DNA from: Chthoniobacterales bacterium
Lineage (GTDB): Bacteria; Verrucomicrobiota; Verrucomicrobiia; Chthoniobacterales; UBA10450
Direction of reading: 5' to 3'
NCBI GenBank assembly: GCA_013821455.1
Contig: JACDGS010000008.1
Location: forward strand, 1 to 64,000
DNA length: 64,000 bases
Each line of letters begins with the position of its first letter. Positions within the stretch are counted from its first letter, which is position 1. Shown here piece after piece: positions 1 through 7,173 of this stretch. The notes beneath the pieces are model-generated. The model saw only the letters and a list, made by a program, of their open reading frames with translations. It was not told the origin of the DNA and did no database searches. The position numbers were made by a program, and so were the translations under genes.

Positions 1-89
1 CCTCAACTGAGGACAATTCAGTGTGTAAGCACTTATTCATAATGTCGGGTGTAGGTTCCATACCCGCACCCGGCAACTCCCATCATGTC

Positions 90-229
90 ATCTAGGCGAT
101 GCAGTCAACCACTGGCCGGCGTACGCTCGAGATTTCCGTGACTCCAACCTCTTCTCTCGCTCTCACGCGCGTTCTCGCCAGTCGTAGACTCGCCGTGGAG
201 AGCGGTGGCTGATCTTGTTCTCGTTAGAT
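90..229 (+). repeat. attC recombination site 1 (cassette array 1)
   Basis: First of seven related integron-type attC sites on the plus strand. The R' end is GTTAGAT at 223-229. The R'' end is decayed (ATCTAGG at 90-96). The L'' arm AGTCAACCACTGGC can pair with the L' arm near 205-212 (GCGGTGGCT). The sequence matches sites 3, 4 and 7 along most of its length. Confidence 0.75.
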
Positions 230-267
230 GAATTAGCGGCGAAGCGTCACTCGAAGAAGAAGTTTTT

Positions 268-711
268 ATGCCGGATTTGGAGCTGCTTAACCTAGCGCGG
301 TCCGCCACGGAACATCAAGTGGCGTGGTTTGCGCAGATGCTCTCGGTCAACTTCGCCATGGTGGTGGCGATCTATTATTTCCTACACCGTGCAACCATCG
401 CGCTCAGGCTGTTCACCTTCTTCGCTTATACAGTGGGAATGCTGGTCTTGCTGGGCCAAATGCTGGGAGAATCAAACGTCAAGTTCGGAGTTCTCGAGGC
501 ATTGCGTGCGCTTCCCGTAACTCAACTCTCCCGACCGAGCGTTTACTATCTGGCGTTTTCGGATTCGTCGGTTGCGCTTGTAACGCGCGTTACTTTTAAT
601 CTTTCCGTCTGGTTGTTGTGGATTGGTGTTTCCTATCTTTTATTCTTCTCCCAGAGGCATTGGACATCTAACAAGGCGATGCAGCGAACCGCGGACCGTC
701 CGAACGCCTAG
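268..711 (+). CDS. cassette-encoded membrane protein of unknown function
   Basis: A 147-residue protein I do not recognise. It has about four hydrophobic segments (roughly residues 22-40, 45-65, 92-105 and 112-128), so it is probably an inner-membrane protein. The ATG at 268 follows a purine-rich GAAGAAGAAG. It fills the first cassette, between attC sites 1 and 2. Its last 15 or so residues are read from attC site 2 itself, because the stop lies inside that site. The C-terminal tail is therefore probably a by-product of cassette insertion and not a conserved domain. Any promoter would lie upstream in the array. Confidence 0.6.
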   Translation: MPDLELLNLARSATEHQVAWFAQMLSVNFAMVVAIYYFLHRATIALRLFTFFAYTVGMLVLLGQMLGESNVKFGVLEALRALPVTQLSRPSVYYLAFSDSSVALVTRVTFNLSVWLLWIGVSYLLFFSQRHWTSNKAMQRTADRPNA

Positions 712-773
712 ATTTGAGAGCATGCTAAGATCATTTCCAGTTCGCGCGGTCGCTGATCTTGGTCTCGTTAGGC
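666..773 (+). repeat. attC recombination site 2 (cassette array 1)
   Basis: R'' is ATCTAAC at 666-672 and R' is GTTAGGC at 767-773. The L'' arm AGCGAACCGCG pairs with the L' arm CGCGGTCGCT, leaving one bulged A. This arm sequence differs from sites 1, 3, 4 and 7, and both arms changed together. Array 2 site F (38183-38289) is the closest relative. Confidence 0.82.
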
Positions 774-785
774 CTCGGAGTCATA

Positions 786-1238
786 ATGAGAATTGCATTT
801 CCCACTCTGTTCGTGGCGTTCCTAATCCTCGCAACCGCCGGATGCGCGCGGAGCCATCGCTCGGCCGAGGAAGCAGAACACGAAGTCTTATCAACAGACG
901 ACGCTCGTATCCAGGCACGCACGCACGGCGACACGCAAGTTCTGGGGCGAATCTACGCTGATGACTATACGCTCATTACAGCTGAAGGCGCACTTCGGAC
1001 GAAGGAAGACCAGATCAATGAGATACGAGCGGGACAACTCCAGTTTAAGCCTGTCGAAACCTTGGAGAAATCGGTTCGTCTCTACGACAACGCGGCAATT
1101 GTCCTTGCCCGCGAGCGTTCGACTATCATCCGCAATGGGCAAGATATCGGCGGTGACTTCCGCGTTAATCGCGTGTACGTCAAACGGGATGGGCAATGGC
1201 AGTTGGTTTTAACGCATGCAACGCGAGTGGCTCCTTGA
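786..1238 (+). CDS. DUF4440/SnoaL-like lipoprotein
   Basis: A 150-residue predicted lipoprotein. The N-terminus is a lipoprotein signal (hydrophobic FVAFLILATAG followed by Cys19). The rest reads as the NTF2-like/DUF4440 fold: helical start (DARIQARTHGD), then YADDYTLITAEG and a C-terminal strand pair (VYVKRDGQWQLVLTHATR). This fold usually binds or turns over small molecules, but the substrate here is unknown. The ATG at 786 places the signal peptide at the start; in-frame codons further upstream fall in the attC region. It is the only gene in the cassette between attC 2 and 3. Confidence 0.75.
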   Translation: MRIAFPTLFVAFLILATAGCARSHRSAEEAEHEVLSTDDARIQARTHGDTQVLGRIYADDYTLITAEGALRTKEDQINEIRAGQLQFKPVETLEKSVRLYDNAAIVLARERSTIIRNGQDIGGDFRVNRVYVKRDGQWQLVLTHATRVAP

Positions 1239-1269
1239 TGAGGGAGAATCAATGGACCGTCAGCTCGCA

Positions 1270-1391
1270 ACCTAACCAAGCGATGCACCAACCACTGGCC
1301 GGCGTACGACCAAGTTTCCCATGACTCGAACCTCTTCTCCCGCCGCCACGTGCGCTCCCGCCAACGGTGGTTGATCTTGTTCTCGTTAGAT
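1270..1391 (+). repeat. attC recombination site 3 (cassette array 1)
   Basis: R'' is ACCTAAC at 1270-1276 and R' is GTTAGAT at 1385-1391. The L'' arm CCAACCACTGGC is the common type. The L' arm is CCAACGGTGGTTGATC, so the pairing is slightly degraded compared with site 7. Confidence 0.82.
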
Positions 1392-1426
1392 GTGATCCGA
1401 CGGCTCCTCGTTTCGTGAATTGCCCT

Positions 1427-1885
1427 ATGTCCGCGTCTACGCACACTCGATTATTGCGAGGCAGCGGCGTGTTGCTCCTTCTCCTCGGCCTTGTGCATCT
1501 TGTGGCGACGCCGCACATCGCGAGTCTCATTCACCATTTGGCATCTCCTGCCGCGGCCGACCTGCTTACACCTCCAATGCTTCTGAATCATGTTCTGGTT
1601 GGACTCTTACTCCTGCCTCTCGGTTACCTGACGCTTTATGCGGCACCCCATTCGGCGACTCGTGCCAGATGGGCACAGGTGATCGTGCGGGCGACTGCCG
1701 TTACGGTGGCTACGTTGCCGCTCGCGTTGCTTGTTCTGATGAGCAAACGCTACTACTTCGATGCACCGCTCTTTGTAGTCGCTGTCGCCTTAGTCGTTGC
1801 TGCAGCGGCGACGTTTTTAGTTGCTGCGTTCAGCACGCCGCGTGACGCTGCTAGCGATACCGATGCTGGCATCAGAGACATCTAA
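1427..1885 (+). CDS. cassette-encoded multi-pass membrane protein
   Basis: A 152-residue integral membrane protein of unknown function. Four hydrophobic stretches are visible: VLLLLLGLVHLVA, HVLVGLLLLPLGYLTLY, ATAVTVATLPLALLVLM and FVVAVALVVAAAATFLVAAF. I take the ATG at 1427 as the start because the reading frame upstream runs through attC site 3. The TAA stop (1883-1885) is supplied by the R'' box (ATCTAAC) of attC site 4, so gene end and recombination site overlap. The family was not recognised. Confidence 0.6.
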   Translation: MSASTHTRLLRGSGVLLLLLGLVHLVATPHIASLIHHLASPAAADLLTPPMLLNHVLVGLLLLPLGYLTLYAAPHSATRARWAQVIVRATAVTVATLPLALLVLMSKRYYFDAPLFVVAVALVVAAAATFLVAAFSTPRDAASDTDAGIRDI

Positions 1886-2022
1886 CCAAGCGATGCAGCG
1901 AAGGCCTGCCCGCCCTACGTTCAAGTTTCACATGACTCCAACCTCACATCCCCCACCACGCGTGCTCTCGCCAGTCGAAGACTCACTGTGGTGAGCGGTG
2001 GCTGATCTTGTTCTCGTTAGGT
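1880..2022 (+). repeat. attC recombination site 4 (cassette array 1)
   Basis: R'' is ATCTAAC at 1880-1886 and R' is GTTAGGT at 2016-2022. The site carries the same extra segment as site 1 (CTCGCCAGTCGAAGACTC), making it about 20 bp longer than sites 3 and 7. Confidence 0.82.
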
Positions 2023-2041
2023 GACTTCTGCATCTCCCACC

Positions 2042-2449
2042 ATGATCAAAGCTTGTCGTAGTTCGGCGCAGCTTGGCGACGTTTCTTCGGTTATTCGCGA
2101 GCGCTCAGGCGAGGCCACGGTTTCCAGAGGGGACGCGCAGCGTACGAGTGAAGTACAGGGCTTTCTGTTCCTGCGTTCACTGGCTCCGACGCGTCTGCAA
2201 CGAGAGCTTTCTCTCAGCGCGGTGTGTGGCGACGCGGCCCCCAAGCGACGCGGCGGTGTGATACGGACTTCCGCGCTGTCGGTCGCATCGAGGGTGAGTT
2301 GCAGGCATCGGCCAGCGGGAGCGCGCTGTCAGCTTTGGGGCGGGGCCAGCCGGCAGCGCACGGGCGGGGACGTTCGGACGTGTCGTGCGCCCGCCGATGC
2401 AGAAGTTGTGCTTTCCATGTTTTTTCTGTTTTGCCACGCTAACACCTAA
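2042..2449 (+). CDS. possible cassette ORF, unknown
   Basis: An open frame of 135 codons fills the cassette between attC 4 and 5 in the array orientation, and its TAA stop (2447-2449) falls exactly in the R'' box of attC 5, as in the neighbouring cassette. The predicted protein has no recognisable motif, is rich in Arg, Ser and Cys and has no clear hydrophobic core, so it may not be translated. A start at 2042 (ATG) is assumed; a GTG at 2021 also exists. The cassette could instead be non-coding. Confidence 0.3.
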   Translation: MIKACRSSAQLGDVSSVIRERSGEATVSRGDAQRTSEVQGFLFLRSLAPTRLQRELSLSAVCGDAAPKRRGGVIRTSALSVASRVSCRHRPAGARCQLWGGASRQRTGGDVRTCRAPADAEVVLSMFFLFCHANT

Positions 2450-2568
2450 CCGGGCGATGCAGCTAACGCCTACCCGCTGTACGATCCACTTTCAATGATA
2501 GCTAGAACCATTTACATGCGCGCCACGCTCGCTCCCGGTAGGCGTAGCTGATCTTGTTCTCGTTAGGC
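2444..2568 (+). repeat. attC recombination site 5 (cassette array 1)
   Basis: R'' is ACCTAAC at 2444-2450 and R' is GTTAGGC at 2562-2568. The arm type is AGCTAACGCCTACC paired with GGTAGGCGTAGCT, which differs from sites 1, 3, 4 and 7 on both arms but keeps the bulged A. Confidence 0.85.
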
Positions 2569-2573
2569 CTAAC

Positions 2574-2984
2574 ATGGTGTTCGCGATCAAAGTCGAGGTT
2601 AGCGATCCGGCGGCGGAGACGCTCGCTTTCGACGCCCAGAAGACGATGTATGGCGGCAAGCACATCGCCGAGGGCGATACGATTTTCGTCTTTGCCAGCG
2701 AGAACCAAGGCGGGCAGGGTCTAAGCTTGAGCGGCGTTGTCACGGCGGCTAACGCGATCGCAAAGAAACGCGGGATCGTTCGCCAAACGCCGCGCGTGAG
2801 CATCACCATCAGACGCACTGCACGCGCGAAGCGCCCCTTGGGGCGGAGCGAGCTCAAACCTTTTTCCGACTGGCATGACCGTCGCCCTGAGACCGAGCTC
2901 AATTTCAAGTTCTATCGTCAGGCAACAAACAAGATCGTTGGCATCTCGGATGAAGCGGCGGCGTTCCTCCGCGGATTCTTTTAG
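2574..2984 (+). CDS. conserved cassette protein, possibly PUA/EVE-like
   Basis: A 136-residue soluble protein, start ATG 2574 just after the R' box of attC 5. It has an ordered alpha/beta pattern: KVEVSDPAAETLAFDAQKTMYGGKHIAEGDTIFVFASENQGGQGLSLSG in register with RVSITIRRTARAKRPLGRSELKPFSDW and a C-terminal FYRQATNKIVGISDEAAAFLRGFF (quoted in pieces of the reading frame; only the general pattern matters). The short strands around an IFVF core and a KPFSDW turn recall PUA/EVE-like nucleic-acid or modified-base binding domains, but that is a guess. The codon pattern is convincing for a real gene. It is the sole gene of its cassette. Confidence 0.65.
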   Translation: MVFAIKVEVSDPAAETLAFDAQKTMYGGKHIAEGDTIFVFASENQGGQGLSLSGVVTAANAIAKKRGIVRQTPRVSITIRRTARAKRPLGRSELKPFSDWHDRRPETELNFKFYRQATNKIVGISDEAAAFLRGFF

Positions 2985-3013
2985 CGCATCCGCTTTCGAG
3001 ATGAAGACGATAA

Positions 3014-3138
3014 GGCCTAAACAGGCGATGCAGCCAACGCCTACCCGCTGTACGATTTACTTTTTAGATGGCTATAACCTTTTACCTGCGCGCCACGCTC
3101 GCTCCCCGCAGGCGTAGCGGATCTTGTTCTCGTTAGAT
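3014..3138 (+). repeat. attC recombination site 6 (cassette array 1)
   Basis: The R''-like end is GCCTAAA at 3014-3020 and R' is GTTAGAT at 3132-3138. The arms are of the CCAACGCCTACC / GCAGGCGTAGC type, like site 5. Confidence 0.82.
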
Positions 3139-3892
3139 GCACCGCTCTCGCCGTCTTGTGATTTGGACCGTAGGTGCGGCATCACTCTTCTACGCGTTTC
3201 TCTACATGCTGCTGCCGGAGCATTCTTCATACTACAACCCATACTTCGAACTTCATCGAAAGTTCGAATACGGGTTTGAGACTGGCGTGTTTTTGCCTGC
3301 CGGTTACGTCGAGTGCCTGCTGCTTCGCGTCTTCCCACGTTTGTACCGCGAAACAGGCGGCGAGACCGACGGTGCACAGTTTGTCGCGCTTGATTGGCGA
3401 TACCCTGCGTTCCGACTACAGGCGACGCCTTATGGGTCACGGGATGCAGTCCTCCCGGCCGACGAAGATATAGTTCAGCACGTGGCTCAAATTGGCTTTT
3501 ATGGGTCGGGCGAGAGAAAGCTGGCCGACGGTTCGACGGTGAGGTGCAAGTATATCGACTGCGACTTAGATCGAGCCGAAGAATTCTTTCGTGGATCGTA
3601 TCCGCGGCCTTGGACGATTTCCGAAACGCTCCGTCGTTACAAGGGCGCAATCGACGACGATGCCCGGATCCACTTGCTGGCGATCCTGGCAGGAAGTCAG
3701 GACCCGCGCGGCGCTCTCGTCTTAGCGGATGCGATGAAGTCGCCGAGGCTAGGTTCGCTCGCAGCTGAGAAGCTGGACACCTATTTCGTCGCCGGGTGCA
3801 GTTGGGACGGCACCGAGACGATGTTCATCGGGGCGGAAGAATGGCTGAAAGCCAACAGGAGAGGTCTGGAGGCGAAGTGCGCGCGTCTTTAA
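3137..3892 (+). CDS. membrane-anchored cassette protein of unknown function
   Basis: A 251-residue protein with an N-terminal hydrophobic anchor (about residues 8-25, LVIWTVGAASLFYAFLYMLL). The rest is soluble, probably periplasmic, with an acidic middle and a C-terminal helical half (residues 150-251) that has a HEAT-like flavour (DDARIHLLAILAGSQDPRG, VLADAMKSPRLGSLAAEKLD). The start ATG overlaps the R' box of attC 6 (GTTAGATG), and the stop is two bases before the R'' box of attC 7, so the gene fills its cassette. No family recognised. Confidence 0.65.
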   Translation: MHRSRRLVIWTVGAASLFYAFLYMLLPEHSSYYNPYFELHRKFEYGFETGVFLPAGYVECLLLRVFPRLYRETGGETDGAQFVALDWRYPAFRLQATPYGSRDAVLPADEDIVQHVAQIGFYGSGERKLADGSTVRCKYIDCDLDRAEEFFRGSYPRPWTISETLRRYKGAIDDDARIHLLAILAGSQDPRGALVLADAMKSPRLGSLAAEKLDTYFVAGCSWDGTETMFIGAEEWLKANRRGLEAKCARL

Positions 3893-3893
3893 C

Positions 3894-4016
3894 ATCTAAC
3901 TAAGCGACGCAGCCAACCACTGGCCGGCGTACGCTCAAGATTCCCATGACTCCAACCTCTTCTCCCGCCACCGCGCACGTTCTCGCCAGCGGTGGCGGAT
4001 CTTGTTCTCGTTAGAT
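3894..4016 (+). repeat. attC recombination site 7 (last of cassette array 1)
   Basis: R'' is ATCTAAC at 3894-3900 and R' is GTTAGAT at 4010-4016. The arms AGCCAACCACTGGC and GCCAGCGGTGGC pair with one bulged A. No further site of this family follows on the plus strand, so this is the 3' end of the array. Confidence 0.85.
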
Positions 4017-4314
4017 GGTGAGCGCGAGGCGGTGCGCTTCACCTAAACGAAACTGCGACGGCAGGCAGGATTGGTTCGCCTGAGTTCCGGCGACATCTAT
4101 GAGCGAGTGGGTTTCCCGAAAGCGGTCGGGACTTTTGCGGGCCAATACATTGGCGTGCCGGTCGAAAACTGGAGACTGACAGGGAAAGGGCCGCCGAGCG
4201 CAGTCGCGCCGACGGCCCCGCTCAGCTTTCTCGCGATTTATTTCGGCACTGGATCCGCGCCAAAGTTGGCGTGGACCATCGTCCATTTGCCTTCGTGGTC
4301 AGTAACGCCTGCGG

Positions 4315-4703
4315 TTGGGGCATTACCCCCTACGGAGCCAGTGGCTGGATCTTCTCAGCAACGCAGCTGTGGTGTCGCAATTCCTGACCGGGCTTAAATC
4401 AGGTAAGACCTATCAACTGAGTGTCTCCGCATCCGACGTTTTCGGGGCGAGCGGAGAACTTCTCACCCTCTCCGTCGAAGGCGGAGCCACAGGTTCGCAG
4501 ACATTTGTTCTCGACCCCAATCCTAACTACCGCGGCGCATTTCCCTATGTCGTGTACTCGGTGGCCTTACTCCGACAAGCAGGACCCCGATGAAAATCAA
4601 AATCTCGAGCACGGGGGCGAGCGACGCGATGAGCGTCGACAATGTAAAGCTCGGCCAGTTGCGCCGTGGGACCTTCTCTAGACGAGTAGAAACGAGAAAT
4701 TAA
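4315..4703 (+). pseudogene. frameshifted C-terminal fragment of a secreted carbohydrate-binding-like protein
   Basis: Two reading frames carry consecutive parts of one domain. The first frame (to 4593) reads GLKSGKTYQLSVSASDVFG, SVEGGATGSQTFVLDP and FPYVVYSV. The second frame, from about 4563 to the stop at 4703, continues LTPTSRTPMKIKISS and SDAMSVDNVKLGQL. This resembles the end of DUF642-like extracellular domains, which finish with an SVDNV strand. One base appears to be missing near 4565. The upstream part (4017-4314) has no clean frame. The fragment sits just beyond the last attC of array 1. Confidence 0.45.
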
Positions 4704-5175
4704 GAACGGCGCGACTTGGATGCTGGCCTTTTCGTTGGTCCAGCCAGGCAGGGGAATCGGGGGAACGCGCCGCGCCTTAAGACGACAAACCGTCCGAGGC
4801 GCGGCGCAATTTCCGGTGCGATAAACGCGCCGATAAAACTCACCGGGAAGGAAACGAAACCGCGCCTGCCCAGCGAAAAGCGTCCAGCGTAAAGAGCTAG
4901 CCTAACGAATCGAAAGTAGAAAGTGGGAAGTAGGTGTAACGGCTTCGAAGAAACCGCCGGGATTTCAAACACTGAAATCTGATTAGCTGCCGTAACGGAT
5001 GCGCAGCAACGGCCAGGCTTTCAAATATTGAAAGAGCGAGAGGATGAAACGCGGAAGGTTTAAGTGAAATCACCAATTACTTAGACACCCGCGCTATCCC
5101 GGGGGATGGCTAATCCCTCCTCAGAAGCGCGCGGCTTGCAAAGCCAGGAAGCTTGAGCTTCCCTCCCTTGCCTAT
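4704..5175. other. non-coding stretch with repeat remnants
   Basis: No supported gene. It holds one copy of the 9-mer GCCTAACGA (4900-4908), the short GAAAGTA-type repeat with the following 42-base segment (4911-4977) that recurs near 9.93-10.05 kb, and a decayed second copy of that segment at about 4991-5037. Confidence 0.5.
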
Positions 5176-6411
5176 ATGCCGGATCTTTTGACTGCGGAGG
5201 AGAAGGTCACAACTGCGCCCGGCCCTCGCCCCCGGAGCTGGTTTCGCCGGCTGCTCAGCGCGCGTTTTCTTTTTGTCTCGATTGTCGTCCACCTTGTCAT
5301 CGGGCTGCTCGCCGCCGTCTGGGTGGTGCAGAGTTATACCGCGACGCGCAAGCTCACCTTCAAAGCCGGCCCGCCGTCGCCTAATCACGCCACGCGCGCC
5401 GTCGAGCACAGGGTGCAGATGGCGAAAAAGCAGAGCACCCTGAGCGCTCCCGCGATGAAGCGCATCGTCAGTACCGGCCTGGGCAAGGTCACACTGCCCC
5501 GCATGCCCGCGATGCCGACCACGGCGGCGGCCGCTCCCGGGAAGATGGCGGGAGCGGGCGGCGCCAAGATCGGCACGGCCCCGAGCGCGATGGAGGCGGG
5601 GAGCTCGGGGGGCGGCGGACCGGTGACCGCCTTCGGGTTTCACGAGAAAAAGACCGGCGCACTGGCGGGGCGGTTTTACGATCTGAAGCAGACGGGTAGC
5701 AAACACGCGAGCGGGATTGGCGAGGAGCCGGGCAGTTATGAGCGCTACAACGCCGTCTTAAAGACCTTCCTGCAAAGCGGGTGGAATGAAGGCCTGCTCA
5801 CCCGCTATTATCGCGCGCCGACGGAGCTCTATGCCAGCCAGGTTTACGTGCCGATCGGGGACTCCGCTGAGGCGCCCAGAGCCTTTCGCGTGCAAAATGA
5901 AGTGAAGCCAAACTTCTGGCTCGTCCTCTACAAGGGGGAAGTGACCGCACCGCGCTCCGGGACTTTTCGTTTTGTCGGGCGAGGGGATAACACCCTGGTC
6001 GTCCGGCTGCGGGAGAAGACGGTCTTCGATGGGAGCTGGCCGGAAGCCTCGGTCCTCGATCCCTCCGCCGTGACCGAGCAGAACAAACTAGGGAACGCCG
6101 CCGTCCCTGGCTGGCAGCTTTCCGCGGGGCAATGGTTCACCATCGCGCAGGGTGAGCGGTTGCCGATGGAAATCCTGATCGGCGATGCGGGCGGCTCGTT
6201 CTCCGACTATCTCATGATCGAGGAGAAAGGGGGCAAGTACCTCAGCCGGCGCGACCGTTCCGGAGTCGCCTATCCGATATTCCAAGCGGTGAAGTCGCCG
6301 CTGCCGATCTGGGGACTGAGCAGAGTGAGCTCCGGGGTGAATCCGGAGGTGGCGCCGGCCGCCACCATCTTCGACGGCGGCAGCTCGGCGCCGCCTTCCA
6401 TCTTTAAGTAG
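5176..6411 (+). CDS. membrane-anchored protein with PA14-like region
   Basis: A 411-residue protein. Residues 1-25 are cytoplasmic, residues about 27-55 form one membrane segment (FLFVSIVVHLVIGLLAAVWVV), residues 70-175 are a low-complexity Ala/Gly/Met linker, and residues about 190-400 form a folded outer domain. The motif order there (LLTRYYRAPTELYASQVYV, FWLVLYKGEVTAPRSGTFRF, GDNTLVVRLREKTVFDGSW) resembles PA14-type modules, in which a strand-rich domain binds glycans at the cell surface. The role is unknown. It stands alone, with broken genes on both sides. Confidence 0.65.
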   Translation: MPDLLTAEEKVTTAPGPRPRSWFRRLLSARFLFVSIVVHLVIGLLAAVWVVQSYTATRKLTFKAGPPSPNHATRAVEHRVQMAKKQSTLSAPAMKRIVSTGLGKVTLPRMPAMPTTAAAAPGKMAGAGGAKIGTAPSAMEAGSSGGGGPVTAFGFHEKKTGALAGRFYDLKQTGSKHASGIGEEPGSYERYNAVLKTFLQSGWNEGLLTRYYRAPTELYASQVYVPIGDSAEAPRAFRVQNEVKPNFWLVLYKGEVTAPRSGTFRFVGRGDNTLVVRLREKTVFDGSWPEASVLDPSAVTEQNKLGNAAVPGWQLSAGQWFTIAQGERLPMEILIGDAGGSFSDYLMIEEKGGKYLSRRDRSGVAYPIFQAVKSPLPIWGLSRVSSGVNPEVAPAATIFDGGSSAPPSIFK

Positions 6412-6462
6412 CAAGCGCGGAGCGCTGGGTGTTGCCTTTTGTTTTGATGGCGGAGTAGCGCG

Positions 6463-6690
6463 GTGGTTTCCTCAGGGTTGGGAGCGGATGGAACTACCCG
6501 GGCCGCATTGAACTCCGCCACCGGCTTTGCAGCCGACTATGCGATCGCTCTTTCCCCGGCCGCCGCACAGTTTGGGTCTTTATATAACCTGAATAGTACT
6601 AGTAACTTCACGCATGGTAGCGACGGCACGAACGGAAACACCCATTTGACGCCGACAGGGACGAATAACGGAAATGGCACTTACACCTAG
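6463..6690 (+). pseudogene. remnant of a secreted beta-strand protein
   Basis: A 75-codon frame reads SATGFAADYAIALSPAAAQF, FGSLYNLNSTSNFTHGSDG and TNNGNGTYT. This composition is typical of the C-terminal parts of large secreted verrucomicrobial proteins. There is no signal peptide, no upstream part and the end is abrupt, so I read it as a truncated remnant. Confidence 0.35.
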
Positions 6691-7173
6691 ACGTTTAAAT
6701 TCCACTCTCTCTGCCAGCGTCGCACGGCGTGATTCGCCTTATAAGCCGGGTCGTTGGGGTAAGTTGGCCGCCAGCCGGGCGCTCGCAACCGCGAATTCGA
6801 ATCTTCGGCACAATGGCAGTCTTATACTCGTTAGGCACGGCAAACCCCCACCAGTAAGCCAGGATGAGGACCCTGACGGACGAGGCGCTCGCAATACGGA
6901 TCGCACCTCTGGCACGGGTTCAACCGCTGGGCACTTATGGCGCGACCGTGACTAACGTTAAGGAAAAAGGATGGGAAATATCGAGTCGAATTCGCGAGCC
7001 CTGGTTACAGCATACTTTATTGCAGATAGTTTGAGCAGCGACTGATCGCTCTTATCTCACGACCCGGCTCTCGACTCCTTATCAGGACGGCAAGGCCCGT
7101 ATCGCGGCGGCGCGGGGAGTTTTGGAGACGAAGCTTTTGACGCAGTTCGCACAGAACGTGCTTTGGCGACAGT
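6691..7173. other. intergenic region
   Basis: No supported gene. It contains the extended motif CTTATACTCGTTAGGC at 6823-6838. The rest shows no feature I can name; the promoter of the following adhesin gene should lie near its right end. Confidence 0.4.

Noticed and set aside
657-711. Recurring peptide of the type NQAMQPTADRP in several frames
   Set aside because: It is the translation of the attC L'' arm, not a protein domain.
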